From Hirundichthys speculiger (Eukaryota > Chordata > Actinopteri > Beloniformes > Exocoetidae): 64,000 nt of DNA. This document shows, piece after piece, positions 22,931 to 37,100 of the stretch (its first letter is position 1; every line of letters starts with the position of its first letter). The stretch lies in the NCBI GenBank assembly GCA_018398805.1, contig JAGFBZ010001970.1, forward strand, positions 682,001 to 746,000. Reading direction: 5' to 3'. Under the pieces are notes generated by a model. The model saw only the letters and a program-made list of their open reading frames with translations, did not search any database and had not been told where the DNA came from. The position numbers and the translations under genes are program-made.

Positions 22931-25900
22931 TAAAACAGTTTTACATAGGTTGTCACATGAAGTAAAATCATGAAAAGTGCAGCCTCAGCACAGAGTAACT
23001 GAAGAATTAGCAAAAGAAAAAAAAAGTTGAGCAGTGCAACAGATTAAAAAGTCCTGTGCCCATTCTCAGAGTGAAGTTTTTCATTTTATTTTTCATTTTA
23101 TTATCTGTCTGGTGAAAGTATAAATGCCATGAGGATTATAGAAATTCCTGACTGGTGCTTATCCTCCTTTCTGCTCATCTCTCCCTCCCTCCCTCCCTCC
23201 CTCCCTCTTTCCCTGGCTTTTTTTCTTTTTTTTCATTAATTGCTCTTTGCCTTACACTCTGTTAGCCCACAATTCCCCCCCCCCATCCAAACATCCTTTT
23301 CTCTGCTTTGGCTGTCTCTATCAGACTCTTCATGTCTTTGCTGCTCTACCCTCTTCACTTCCCTCCCCAGTGACATAACCTTGTTCTTGTTTCTTCATCT
23401 CCCCTCTTTATGTGATCAAGTCACTCTCCCTGTCCTGCTGGCACTCCCCATGCAGCACATACTGGATCAGCATGACTGGGTCTCGCCCCCACGGTACCTG
23501 CTGCCTGGCCAGTCCTCAGCAATGAGAAGTGTCTTAAGAAGGTCCCCCTTAATCCTTAAGATCTATTACAGATAGTAGGGCTGACACAGGCGACAGAGAT
23601 TATAGGGGGCAGATACTGACTGTATTGATTGGCCCCTTCATCCTGAGGCCAGCCTTACAGCTTGCTCGTGTAAAAGCAAGCTGTAATGAAATTCTGTCAG
23701 TATGTCAGAGACAGCAGCTGTAAATGCATAAAGAGTCGACTGACAGTAATGATACTGTACAGACATCCAGGGAAGGCAGGGGACGAAGTGCCTACTGCTG
23801 TTCAAGTGGATATTATCCTCCATGTTCCAGTACCTTAAATGTGTACTCATCCTCATCAGCACCATTTTTCTTTTAAATTGTAAAACCACTCTGTTTTTGG
23901 GCCCATTGGTGATTTTTGTCTGAACTTAATGCCATGTACTTTTGTTATAGCTGTTTGCTTGGAAGTGGGGTCATAGTGTGGAAGCCAGAAAACTAAAACC
24001 AGTTGAAGTCAACTCGCTCTGAAGGCCAAACCAAACCCTTGAATGGGTTGGGGGGAAGTTGAGGGGATTTTCAACTTTTACCTGCTTCACCGCATGAGTC
24101 AGCCAGTCGGGTTGCAGCTACACAGCTAGAGCTAACCAATGAAATCGCACATGGATTGTGCGGGGCTTTATTTTAAAGCAGGGGGTTATTTGTGTAGCGA
24201 GCAGGAACAAATTTGATCGGTTGTTTTAGGTATGATGAAGAACCGTCAATAACCCTCCCCTCTCCCCCGTGTGAATCCAGCCTAACCCTAACCCTCTGAG
24301 TTCCAACAGATAAAAGCTGTTTTAGTTTTGGATTCATCAAGCCCAAAATGTTAAAATTAGGATCAATATAAAAGGGGAAGTGCAATTCAAAATAAAGATT
24401 CATGGCTGGATTGCAAACACAGAGGCTAGGGATTTAAAACTTGACTGTCTGCAATGTAGTAGATGGAAAAACAACCAAAGCAAACAAAAGTATTTTGATG
24501 TCAGTTGGACCAAAGCTCCTGAAAAACAATTCAAATGTATTTTAAGATTTAGAAAAAAAAAACATTTATATACACTTCCAAGCTCAGACACAAATCCTGA
24601 ATGAGCATGCATTATTAAATAACTCATGAACAATGCAGTGCAGGGTTTTTATAGTGTATGCATCAGTGAGAACCTCTTATTGAAACAAATGTTTTATTCT
24701 ATTTGGATTCCCCAAACATCCTGTCCATTCATGGAAATCCTACACCATTATGAAATGCATTGTGTTGACTGTGCCTCACTGGGTCTTGAAGGACTTTTCT
24801 GGCACAAGCAGCAGCACTGTGACGTGCTACATTGTTCACTTGCTCTGAGCTCAGAGAATATCTCTGACAAATATGTGGACAGAGGACAATATCACTGAAG
24901 GTGAGACTGGAAACTAAATCATGTTGCGTTTTAGTGGAGTTATTTGTGTGTAGAACTTGCTTGACATGATATGCACTTCCGGGCAACTTTCCCAGAAAAT
25001 TGTGCAGAGATCTGACAAACCTGACTGTTTCAGTTGTGGGATTCAGTCAAGAGGACACTGGTGATCTCCATTCTGCCGCATGCAGAACACTGTTTGTGAC
25101 GCGTGTTAGTGTCAATCCTTTTAATTTTTTAAATCAAAGCTGACGCACTGTAAGAAAAGATACACAGCATGTGCTTAATAAGATTTAGGTATCCAATTAC
25201 TTGCAATATTATCAGTTAAATATATTACTACTATACTTTTTTAGTAGAGAAATATAAATTAAAACAAGACCCTCATCAAATAGGATTATATTAAAATAAA
25301 ATGGGTAAAAAGATGCATTAACACAGAGTCTGTAAAAACTTGTTGTTTGCATGATCTGGACGGTCCGCTGCACTTGGAAACCTGCTGTCCTCAAGCAACT
25401 TCATAACAGCTTTCTGCCAGACGCTTATCAGACTGAAAATTATAACGGTAAACTACTCCAAACAGCTGCTTCATTCAGAGGTATTTTGGGTAGATAAAAG
25501 CCTGGCAGATCAAAAAGAAGAAAAAAAAAAAGATTGATTTGATAAGGAGTGCTTTTAATCTAAAATCTCCCTGATTACATTATGTCTCTCAATATTTATG
25601 TATCTGGAGTTAAATAAATGTAATTATTTTATTTACTGGAGTGGATTTATCTGAATGTTTTATGCAGCTGAGCTGCACATCACCAGCAGAATTGGTCACA
25701 ATCTCTGAAGGAAATAATCATAACATTTAAACTACCTGCCAGTGTCCGTTTTAAATGCTTGGCACAGCTTTTCCCTGGTTCGACCAGTCTCAGTCTTTCT
25801 CCCACCCACCTTTCCTCCTCCTTAGGCTTCCAAGCTCAGAAAGAGTATCAGCCCCCTTGTCCCCTGGGATAGACGTGATGCAATGGATTGCCAACAAAAC

Positions 25901-28634
25901 ACTATAGCTACAAGGCCTCTGCTAATCACACTATTGATCCTGTAATTCTACTCATTTGAAACTCTTTAGCTCAGTGGGCGGTATCAATGAATAAAGTGTA
26001 AGTCTCCGTTTCTTGCCTTGTTCTCCAAGGCACCTGGTATCTCGGGGGAGGTGACTTAGACCCGCGTGTCTTCTCCAGATCACAACCTTGCTCCCTCTTT
26101 AGTATTCAGCTGCCACAGACTCCCCAGGAAAGTGTGTCACATCGAGAACAAACACAAATGGAGAATGGCTGATCGACCTCCCTCTCTTCGACTGAATCTT
26201 TATGGAACTGCATTGGGTTGTGCAATGTGTTTTTTTTTCTTCTTCTTGTTGTTGTGCAAGTAAAGACTGTCACATCAGAGCAAAGAATCAGAATGCAAGA
26301 GAGAAGAAGCCTTAGAATGTGAACTCCTACGGAATATTAATAAGCAAAATAATGGCCTGGTTTTCAGGAAGGTTTTAATCTATTGCGGGTCATTTCAAAC
26401 CAAAAACATTTTTCATGATCCCAACAGCTGTTTTGTGATTACAAAACATCCACAGAAAAATTACAGTTTTGTATTTTCCCCCCTCTCTCTTTTGCCTTTT
26501 CTGTGAAATAGAATAATAAACATTGTTTCCATTAAAATATCAGTTTAATTTAAATTTGAACGAATACTTGCTTACTTTCATGAAGTGTCGGCTAGCTGCA
26601 GCGTCCATCCATGCCAGCTATCATCAGGAACCAGGCAAGGTGAGTTCCACCGTTGTCACACATCAACAACGATGGAAAGCATTTCTCAGAGCCAGTGCAG
26701 ACGTCACAGCAGAGGCCAGCTAAGATGCTCAAGAAAGTAATCACAGAAGAGAATATGAGAGTGACCAAAGAAGAAACCAAACAAGGGTAAATCTCAGACA
26801 ATGTCTCTACTGCCTATGGGAGGACACAAAGCACTAGAAAATGCTGATTTAACTGTGGCTCCTCTTTGATAATAGCCATGCTTTACTACGTAGGTAGAGA
26901 GTTCAGCACTTTGCCTTTTGTAGAAAAATCAAACTGAATGAAATTTACATCTTACATGATCGCTGTATAGATGGTAATTACAACATGACATGTTGTAGTG
27001 TACCATTCTTTATTGTCATTATATGTAATAAATTATACATAAACCTATATATATACATATAAGTCATGTGATGGACTGGTGACTTGTCCAGGGTGAACCC
27101 CTGCCTCTCACCCAAGGAGAGCTGGGTTAGAGGCAAACTCAGTGTGTAAAAAAAAAAAAAGAAAAAAAAAGTATGCCTTAACTGCCTTTAAAGGAATTGG
27201 GATGATAAGTGGGTGTCAGGTGCTGCCATTCATATGACTTGACGATCATCAGCAGATCTGGCCACATGTGTAAGAGCAGAGGTTTTGCAGATTGCTGTCT
27301 GGTGCATTCAAGTGTGCGTGTTAACACCATGCTGAAGGAGAAACATCCCAGCAACGATCCCAGAGAAGCAATTGTTACTGTCCATCAATCTGGGAAGTGT
27401 TATGAGGCCAATTACAAAAAAAAAAAAAAAAAAAAATATATGGATTCACTCTACTGTGAGAAAAAAATAGTGAGAGAGGTTATGCGAAAGAGGGTAAAAA
27501 CATTCAAGACCCTTGTTATTCTTCCCAGGACTGGACTCAAGTTCAAGATCAGACTTGAAATTGTTTAAAACCCAAGAACTACATCTCAGACTCTGCAGGA
27601 CTTGGTTCGCATGTTGAATATTAATATTTACCAAACATGACTGTACAAGTTGCATCTGCACATACTGCAGGCTGGACCAACATTTGGTCATTAAAGAGGA
27701 CAGTAGGCCCAAGTGCAGCAGCAATCTAATAAAAGATTGTCAAAGAAAAAAATAAAAAAGAAGATATGCGATGGTCGAGTAAAAGTCAGGACCTACATTC
27801 ATAAATGGTGGATGTGTGTATGTTTGAGTGTGACTGAAAGCCAAGAGTCATAATTCAAATGGTGTTCCTTTGTGGGACAGAGGATATAATTTTAAAATCA
27901 TTTTAGTAATGTATAATGACTTGGTGTCCTTGAGTTGATAGATTGCAGGTCTGATGGCAGTCATTGTGTGAGCCATTGTGACGATGGCACAATGAGAAGA
28001 AGATTGTGTAAAAAAGGGTGGAAGGAAGCGGCATGTGCAGGGTTCAGAGAGAGTACAGATAAAGGTCAGGATTATAAAAAAAAGATCATCTGAAAAAAAA
28101 GGAAGAACAGGATTTGCATGTAATGTAGCTTTTGAATGGATTTACAGTGAAAAAGACTAGTCTATATCTGATGGATTTGGGAGAATGTATTGGTGGTTAA
28201 GGGACTATGTAGACGAACTCTGTGTAATGCTGATGCTGGGATAAATGTATTATATGATCTGAGCTAAAGTACTGTAGGCAGAGAGGAGCAGATGAAGTGG
28301 AGTTATTTGGAAAGGTATAGAAGAGAATCAGATGAACCAGAAATATCAGGCTGTTGATTCCTCTCTCACTTCAGAAGACGATGCCTAGGAGAGGCAGTGG
28401 ATATAGGATAGTTGGAATTTTAAATATAGCAGTCGAGACCAAAAGGACAGATGAAACATGACATGGCCAGTGTCTTACCTAAGAGTCTGATTCTAGTTTA
28501 CACCTTAGAAAACATTGTAGATTCCAAAATAACAAATCTGAGAAATACACATCGAAACATTTCTAATACTAATCCACTTAACTGAATACACATTTTGGAG
28601 AATATGACAGTTTGAAATTTATACGAACAAACTT
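22931..28634. other. intergenic, mostly nothing recognised
   Basis: Contains a (CCCT)n run (23181-23206), a poly-A run near 27417-27436, and at about 27055-27140 a fragment (GATGGACTGGTGACTTGTCC, CAGGGTGAACCC) of a widespread fish repeat that normally ends LINE-type elements. A few stretches (25640-25760, 25960-26100) look unique and could be conserved non-coding DNA. No exons are supported. Confidence 0.5.
27060..27140 (+). repeat. fragment of a LINE/SINE 3' tail repeat
   Basis: The segment GTGATGGACTGGTGACTTGT followed by CCAGGGTGAACCCCTGCCTC is a recognisable, diverged piece of the common fish repeat 'gatggactggcgacctgtcc...'. Related pieces lie at 40505-40640 (opposite strand) and 58140-58290. 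Confidence 0.5.
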
Positions 28635-28663
28635 ATATCTATCTATCTATCTATCTATCTATT
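28635..28663. repeat. (ATCT)n microsatellite
   Basis: Seven tetranucleotide units, directly abutting the Tc1 fragment at 28668. Confidence 0.95.
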
Positions 28664-28667
28664 TCCA

Positions 28668-29055
28668 TGATGAGAATCTCCCGTTCCACCACGTCCCAAA
28701 GGTGCTCTATTGAATTCAGATCTGGTGACTGTGGAGGCCATTTGAGTCCAGTAAACTCATTATCATGTTCAAGAAACCAGTCTGAGATGATTCAGGCTTT
28801 ATGACATGGTGTGTTATCCTGCTGGAAGTATCCATCAGAAGATGGTCCACTGTGGTCATAAAGGGATGGAGATGGTCAGCAACAACACTCAGGTAGGCTG
28901 TGGTGTTACCACGCTCAGTTGGTACTAATGGGCCCAAAGTGTGCCAGAAAAATACCCCCCCCACCACTACACCACCACCAGTCTGAACCATTGATACAAG
29001 CCAGGATGGATCCATGCTTTCATGTTGTGAATGCCAAATTCTGACCCTACCATCA
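28668..29055 (-). mobile_element. internal fragment of the 10918-type Tc1 transposon
   Basis: This 388-bp stretch is closely similar to 11100-11475 (for example ATCTCCCGTTCCACCACGTC at 28674 and at 11112). The antisense frame 29102-28716 encodes the DDE core, with MDPSWLVSMVQTGGGVVVGG and LSVVADHLHPFMTTVDHLLM. Both ends are truncated and no inverted repeats remain. It retains CATTATCATGTTCAAGAAAC, which the first copy lacks, so the two copies decayed independently. Confidence 0.85.
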
Positions 29056-32000
29056 TTTCTACCTTGTGTTAACTTCATATGTTCAAGGCAGTGTGTTTCC
29101 AACAGAACTTCATTGTACTGGTTACAATTTTTTACAGTGTGTAAATTGATACAATAATATATTAAAAGAACTAAACAAGGATGCTGCTAGCAGGTCCATA
29201 AATCCATAAACTGGGAACAGCGAGTAACAGGAAGCAGGTCATGGAGAACTGCAAACACACACGAGCAAACATAATGGACCAGAAGAGAAGAAAGGAAACC
29301 TGGCAGTACATATATAAGACATTTACTTTCTTTTAAAATGATGCACAAATACTTAACTGAGATGCTTTGTTGTACATTTTTTTTAGGCTTTTTTTTAAGG
29401 TTTTGATGTAGAGGGTAATATGCCAAATCTCTATTCAGCTTAAATTTCTGTGTGCAACTACTGAAAGCAATCTAAAACTAAACTATCATACCGTTTTAAT
29501 TAATTCATGTAGAACTGCATGAAAATGACAGTATTTTGATTACTCTTGAAGGAAACATTCATGTACAAAGATGCCAGAGGTTGACTTCCATACCCTCCTC
29601 CATGTTGCATCACTGTGTTTCCATGGTAGTCAAATTAACTATACTGTCTACAGAGAACCTTTACTCTAGTTTTTCTACAGCATGATGGTCAATTATTTAA
29701 CAATGCACCAAAGTCACACTTGTCTCCCAAAGTCATGAAGGTTTGCTCCATATTTATGTGACTGGCGTCAAACCAAGTGGAATCACTCATCCCGTTGTTT
29801 TGAAAATCTACTTCTGACAGACTGGAGTTCCACGACCACGATACCTCAGTATTTCACATTGTACCAAGCCTCCAGCAGACTCTTCTTCCACCCAGCTATT
29901 ATTAGCTTTGAAACCTCTAGATGATGGAGAATTGCCATTGTTCTGTTTTTCACTCTGTCCAGCAGCTGACGTACTGCTTCCTTTTCATTATGGTCCAAAG
30001 AGATAATACCACCAAGCAACAAGCCCTAACTGTTCATCCCTTCGTTTGCTTTCACCATTATCGAAAGTAGTGATTGTACTGCTGTGCCCCCCCCCCCCCT
30101 CCCTTTCTCACCCTTAACTCCTCTTTCTCTTTTATAAAAGGCACTCTTTCCACTCAGCCACTGGCCATTAAAGTTGTCCCACAGCAATAAGCCTTTGTCT
30201 GTGTGACCAAACAGTTGATGCTTGATAAGCGTAATCCTGGCCTGTGTTTTAGCCCCCTGAATGGTGCTGTGTGGGCTGTGAGGCCCTTCACAAAGCAGCT
30301 AGCACTTAATTGCTCTCTCTTGCTTGCCTTTTGTCTCTGGATTTGAGCAAACACTTTGAGCGGCTTTGCAGTTCTGAGGGCAGTGGCCTCTGTAGGTTGT
30401 AGTTTACTGAGGAGTGTGTTTTGTAGCTGACGTGACCTACGCAGAATCTAAACATGGCCTTTTTTTTAGCGTGTCTGTTCACTGCAAACAAACGATCATA
30501 GGTGCAGTTCATTAATCTCAAGGTGTTGTTATAGTATGGAAATGTATGCTTGATATTCAAAAATGGCCTCAGGACAGAAAGCATTTCTTCAGCAAAATGG
30601 CTGTCACCCATACCTTTGTCTTCGAAGTTATTTCATGTATCTCTTTAATTGTTTGTGTTTTGAAGTGTAAACATACAGTATGTCTTTCTGTCACTACTTT
30701 TATCCCCTAGCAGGAGTATGGTCACCCACATCCAGCTGGCTTTAGTCACAATCCCATTAATCGCATTAACACTCAAAGGGAGCACAGCCAAGTTGGATTA
30801 ATTGGCCTGCACTATGCAAAGTAGGCACAGTGTAACAGGAATTCAATACCAAAGAGGGGTGATTAGTGATTACAAAAACATTTCACTGCTTGCCCAAAGT
30901 TTTGCAAGAAATTATCTCATGGTGAGTGCTCTAGCCTGTTCTCATCCTGTCGTCATTCCTTTGTTATTATGAATTGACTTTGTCTGCAGTTTACAACGGC
31001 CTAAATGCCAATGCCTTGTTTTTCTCTGGGATGTCAAAAGATGTCAGCATTCTGTGCCATCACTCACTTCCCGTTTGTGCAGACTTGAGCCTTGTAAATA
31101 TGTCCATATGTCCCTTCTAGGCTCCCATTTATCAGGCTTTCGCCCACAGGAGAGGTTCAAGAACGAGGGAACATTTTTTATTGAAATTTAAAGGGCTGGC
31201 TGAGGTGGAGATTCTTGTAAGGTATATATTTTTTCTGACTGCATGGAGACCTTTTGGTCAATGTGGCTGTAAAAAATTCACCAAGACCAAAATAGCTGAT
31301 ATGGAGAATAAGAAGTCCTGAATGCAGACATCTTTCCTTATAAAATGTTTGTCAAATATCTGCTGAAAATAAGGGGAAAAAAAGATAATATACACTGTCT
31401 TAGTTTTACATGAACCAGGTTCAATACCTGAGTTTTTAAAATTCAAGTTTTCTAATAAAGATGATTATTTCTAAGACATGTCATTTTATGTATAAAACAA
31501 CATTATGAGAAAGGCCTTAGCAGAAGTGGAGTCACACCAGAAGAGCACATTTTCTCCACCTGATACAACACAAATCTCCAAAATTTGTGCATGAAATCAA
31601 TGTATCCTGCTGCTGAACATCTGTCACTGACAATTTAGTTGGTTCAATGCCATAACAATTACAAAAAAAAGTGTAGTTATGATGGTGACGACTACTTTCC
31701 TTTTTCTGAGAAGAATAATGAACTATAGCACTCACTCAGTTGAAGCAAACATCCACCATGAATTTTCACTGTCCTCAAAGGACTAATAGCCTTTCTGCTT
31801 TTCTCCTAATTGCAGCACATATTTTCTCCTCTTTGCTTAACAAAAGGAACTTTGTATGAATCACAAATCAGCAATGGTTCAGTGGTTTCAAAGGGTTTCC
31901 AGGTACACTGGAAACCCATTAAACAGACACCTGCAGTGATGGATTTAGCACTCTGCACTAAAAGCTGGAGGAGAATAAACTCCTGCACCTCTCCACCAAT

Positions 32001-32689
32001 ATCATCTAAACCCAAGTATTTAAGACATGATTGACACCTGTTCCTGTCCAGGAAAAAAAATCCCCTCCCTAGGGACCCTCAGGATACTGAGATTTCTGAT
32101 CATAAGACTCACATTTTCAACGTTCTCCTCATCTGTGAACTGAATGTGGAACTGTACCGTGGCACTGCTTATCATCTGCTTGGGATCTACTTATCTATAT
32201 GTTAATGCATGTGTTTGCCCTTGTTCTTGTGTTAGATTTAAGTCTAAGCTTTGCTCTGAATAAGTCCAGTCACAAGATGTCAAGATGTCAAGCTGCAACC
32301 TGCGGATGGACAACTTGCGATCGGATTGCTCAGGGCACACGTTAATACCAGGTGTAAACAGAACTGGAGAGGGAGAGAGGTAGAAAGGCAAGAAACTTTC
32401 AAAATCAAGGTCAAGAGAAACTCAAACCATGAAAATACTTGAAGCTTGCTGCCTGAATAGAATGGAATCCTTATTAAAATCATTGTAAATATTTGTTTGG
32501 GACAATCTGTTATTAAGAGTTGAATCTGTGCTTGTTTCACGCTAAAAACTGACCTTTGCTTGTACAGTAACATTCTTCTGAACATTGTGCAGTTTTATTT
32601 TGTGTAGGTATTACCTTGAGGTTGAACAATATGGGTTTTCCTCTAGTTGACTTAAATACTTTTATTTTATCACTGTATTTTCTGTAAAC

Positions 32690-32770
32690 GAAAAATGTTG
32701 ATGGTCATTGAAACCTTGACAAAAACAACTCGAATAGGGGTGTCTAAGACTTTTATACAGTAGTGTTCGA
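32690..32770 (+). mobile_element. terminal fragment of a Tc1-like element
   Basis: AGGGGTGTCTAAGACTTTTA followed by TACAGTAGTGTTCG matches the remembered right terminus of teleost Tc1-like elements (usually '...GGTGTCTAAGACTTTTGCAC...'). Nothing further inward is convincingly preserved. Confidence 0.4.
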
Positions 32771-33055
32771 CTTTTATTTATTACATAGAAATTAAAGCCT
32801 CACTGGTTTGAGTAAAGCATGTGGGGAAAAAGAAAAAAAAAACAAAACAAAAACAAAAAATCATCTAGAGAGACTCCAGTCTTGGGATTTTTAAGCTCTA
32901 TTTGCAATTTGCATTCACAGATTTTCAACCTCAATTCACAAATAAATGGTTTGCATCATCTTGTACCTCAGGTCTGTGCTCCATTTGACATGTTGCTGAA
33001 GTATAATTTCTTAAAAAGTCATGGATACAGCGTCTCAGGGTGATGAGTCTCAGAT

Positions 33056-33056
<1 letters not shown>

Positions 33057-33088
<32 letters not shown>
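33057..33088. repeat. (CA)n microsatellite
   Basis: Sixteen CA units. Confidence 0.96.
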
Positions 33089-33090
<2 letters not shown>

Positions 33091-33889
33091 TTGTTAGCTG
33101 ATTTCTTACTAATTCAAGGCATTTTGTCCTATTAGTGGTGAAATCAGTTTACACCAGTATGTAAAAAACTGGAACTAAACTGTGACTTGTTTGTGTTGGC
33201 CTGTTTAGTAAATTAAACTGTTTAGCTATCATATTGACTCACAGAATAAAGGGGCAGAGGCTCAAGAAAAATATAAGGTTATACAATTAAAAAGTTGTAA
33301 AGCCAATCAGATTCATAGAATAAAGATGAACACATATGTTAGAACAGTATTCACAGTTTTATGATCGTCACTAATCTGTAGTGATGACCATCTGTCCACT
33401 CACCATTATGTCAACCTCAGCTGTTTCAGCCCTGGACAGTGACACAACAGAGCTTATACAGATTCACAGCCTCCATAATTTGTAGATGCACTTTTTTTCA
33501 CATTTAATCATCCGTCAGTTGTCACAATTAAGTCATAAAGCCTTTGGTGTTCAACAAACCGCTTTCAGCTTGAATGAAAAGCTTCAGATATCAGTTGGAC
33601 CAGCAAAGCATGAAGACAGGATGTAAAACATCTGCCATACATTAAACTATGTAATTTGAAATCACAACCTTCACCTAAATGAGCTCTATGAGGCCTCAGT
33701 TTACCGTTACAATATGCTTTTTACAGTGAGCTAAATCAGACATACGCTGATCAGGAACTGTTGGCCAATCACTTTCCTGCTCCAGCTCTGCTGCAGAAGT
33801 AATTTACAGTAAATACATTATTCATGAACAACAGAAAAAGGGTAAAAGTTTACTTCGCTCATTATTTTATACAGTCACTGACAAAGGTT

Positions 33890-34110
33890 GTTGGGGCAGC
33901 AGTGGCATTGTGGGTAGAGTTAGTTGCTCTCTCCAGCCTTGTCACATGACAAAGTGTCTTTGGACAGAAAACACATTGCTCCTAAAACAAAAAAACCCAC
34001 CTCAAGCCAGTCTCCTTGTAGTGCCAGTCCCAAGCTCAGAAAAATGGGACGGTTAAGTTAGGATGGGCATCCAACATAAATCCTATACCAAATCAATACG
34101 CAGAACACAA
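33890..34110 (+). repeat. SINE-like or RTE 5'-end fragment
   Basis: The start GGGGCAGCAGTGGCATTGTG resembles a tRNA-like SINE or RTE head. The part near 34025-34105 (GTGCCAGTCCCAAGCTCAGA, GGGATGGGCATCCAACATAA at diverged positions, CCAAATCAATACGC) resembles the RTE LINE 5' untranslated region, whose counterpart is at the 5' end of the copy ending near 40500. No boundaries or target duplication were found. Confidence 0.45.
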
Positions 34111-37100
34111 TGAACTTCTTTTGGTTGAAAAGAGTTGCTTTTGCTTTGATAAAGCTTATTAATTATTTCTCCACTACACGGGAAATGTGAAGGTATGCTG
34201 GTTTGTCACTTCCAACAATTTGGTCAGTATTTGCTTTAAGACCACTGTTTTCCCGAGTCATTATGTCAGAACTCACATTTCTGAAAAATTTGATGTAGTA
34301 ATTATCATTTTTCTTTTTTTTTTTTTTTTTTTTTTACCAAAAAGGTACTGAAAAGCATTAGTGCCTTGTATTAAGAATAGGGTCAGGTCACTATGGCCTG
34401 TTTCTCAGTGATATTAATATCTAATGTGGAATATCTAATCCAATGTGGGATATTGCTCAGGTGCCATGGCATGATTTTTGAGACATTAGATGTCGGAAGA
34501 ATTTAGCTCAAGACTCAACATATTGATAAACAGTGTTTAAAATGACTGCATTTCCTTTGATTAATTGTCTTGTGCTGTTGTGAGTTACTTGACCCTCTGC
34601 TTGTATAAAAATGGAGATTAAAAATCCACTCTGCCCCCTCTGTCCCTTTGTCAAACGCTTTGATTAAGTGTTGTACAACTGCCTCACTAGAACTCACTAA
34701 TTATTGGTTAACTAACATACATTAATAGTAAAATTTAAACAACATGCCTACAAACTATATCAAAAAGTATGACAAAAGTGGAACATGGTCTAAAAACCAA
34801 ATTAAACAAACAAGCAAATTTATTTTGAATGACCTTGGCGCAGACTGTCTATTTCTAATATTTTTTGAATGCTGATTGAGTTCCAAGAATCTTAATGAAG
34901 CTATTAAATATGAAGTAAAGAAACAGTCTTACTTGATTTAAAAAAAAAAAGAAAAAAAGGACAGACCTTTAAAAGGTAAATATGCTTCAAGAATCTAAAT
35001 GTCATTGCTGCAGTAATTGCCCCATAAGGGGATTCATATTGAATGGCATTGTGTAATGAAATATGTTCAGTTGCACTTTTCTCGAACCCATCTTCTTACT
35101 CCTGACATAACCAGCCTAAGTTAAGGGGAACTAATGGGATAACTGGGGATTCCTTTCACCCCTGACAGGAGTTTCACAGTCAAGGGTGATGGTAGGTAAA
35201 GCAACCTTGAGGTTGTGTTCAGCGTTTTTTATCTGTTCTGTCTCCAACCGACCAGATTGGAGAAACCACTCGTACAAAGAAAAATAGATAAATGGTTTGG
35301 ACTGCCTTGGTGGAAAGGGCTATTGGTGATCTATATTGGTGTAGTTGCTAAAAGGGACCGGGTACTGAATTAAATGATTCATTTGAGTTAGAAAATGTTT
35401 TAGTTGGAGCATTTTTTTCTTCGAGTGTCCAGATGCAAAGCTTTTACAAGCATTAGGAAACCTGTCAAGGCTATGTTTAAAACCAGCTTTTACCAATAAA
35501 TATTTTAGATTGTTAAAAAAAAAAAAATACTGCCTTCCTCTCATACATTTAATTAGTTTATCTTTTTAAATCCAGCCGTGAGATAGCAACTTGTGGAATA
35601 ACCAAACTGTTCCTCTGAAAGAAGAAAGCCTTTAAGTTTGATTTCTGTTTTTACACTTAAAAGCCCACATGACCTTTGAATATGTAATGCCCAGCTGCAT
35701 GCTTACCATTTGAAAGTACCATGACATTGGCGCTCAAGTTATGTAGTTGACCACCCTAAAACCACCTTGTCACGACACGACGGTGCTGAACTATTTCCTA
35801 TGACAAGGTCTGACCTAGTAACATATACATTTAATTTTTAGGCTACATGTCTGAACTGCTGGAGTCACATTCACTGACAGATATGCACCACAGCAGTGGG
35901 TTCATTTGGCTTCTTGTCAGCTTTTCAGAAGAGTCCAGCAGATAACATGAATAAATGGTTTCACCTACGATAATTAGCCGCAGAACGACATCATCGTCTG
36001 AGGAAAAATGAACAAGAGAAAACTGATTAAAAGTGTTGAAGCTGCACCTGATGTTTCTGCTCTCTGCTTCCATTTACTTTATTAAAGTAAAGTTTAAATA
36101 AAAGATCACGTTTTCCAGAGGTGATAAGAAGCACGCTGCAATCTCAGCTATTTCAGTGGAATTAAATTCTCATGAATAACATGGCTTTTTTTTTTCTTTT
36201 CCTATCTTTTTCCTTCATTCATTCTTAATAACAGTCACTGTTCAACAAACCTAAACATCTAGAAAAAAAGTGCTGTGGCTGCTTCCATCAACCTGCACTG
36301 TTTTACGCAGTCAGTGCACGCTTGATATGCTTGATAATATGAACTTTTATGCCAATACAAAATGATGTTGAGAGAAGCTGAAACTTTGTAAAGACTTCTG
36401 CATTCCTCCCTTGATTGCCTGTCCAATTGGGGCAATAGCAACCATTACAAGAGCCCTGTGGATCTCTATTACTTTAACAGCCATGTCTGAATGCAGAGTG
36501 GCAAACAGTAAAAGGTGGCATATTATTTAAAAAAAAAAAAGAAAAAGAAAAACAAAAAAAGATTAAAGTCTCTGCTTTGAAGCAAACGTCTGACAAAACA
36601 CAAGCCTGCCGCTTTGTTTGGGGTTTAGATAAGTCTGGAAATTTGTCATTTGTCATTGTGACCTGTCCACTCCCTTTTGTATTTTGACCAAATTATGTCA
36701 CCAACCTCTTAATAAGACGTGTGGAATGTGTGCATCATGACAAAAGTGACATGATAAGCAACCTTTTATGGAAAAGTGACTATTGTCTGAACGACTGCAT
36801 GTTATCACTTTTCAGACACATCGCATCTCTTAAAAGAGAAAGTTCCCATGCAACTATCTTTAGCTGCCTTTAAATGAGAAGCTTATTGTAATTCACTTTT
36901 TCTGCGAGACACACACCGAGATTTTACCCTACTGGAACATTAATTTATTAAAATGAGTTATTCATTGAAGACAAGAATGATGATTTCATGCTAAAGATTA
37001 TTCTCATCACATTCTTTCAAGTCTGAGGTCAAAGTTTAGATGTGTAGGAAAAGAGGAAAGTTTAGCAGACTCCTAGAGTCTGGAGAAATCTTCCTCATTC

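Larger units (their letters stand above)
29056..33890. other. intergenic, mostly nothing recognised
   Basis: Holds a poly-C run (about 30088-30099), a (CA)n tract (33057-33088) and a short Tc1-type right end at about 32735-32770. A segment at about 30715-30870 is rich in TAAT/ATTA words and not repeat-like. No exons are supported. Confidence 0.5.

Noticed and set aside
23181..23206. CCCT repeat as a CRISPR-like or regulatory array
   Set aside because: A plain tetranucleotide microsatellite with no spacer structure; CRISPR arrays are not expected in a fish genome.
24281..24296. Telomere-like CCTAACCCTAACCC
   Set aside because: Just over two units; too short to suggest an interstitial telomere block.
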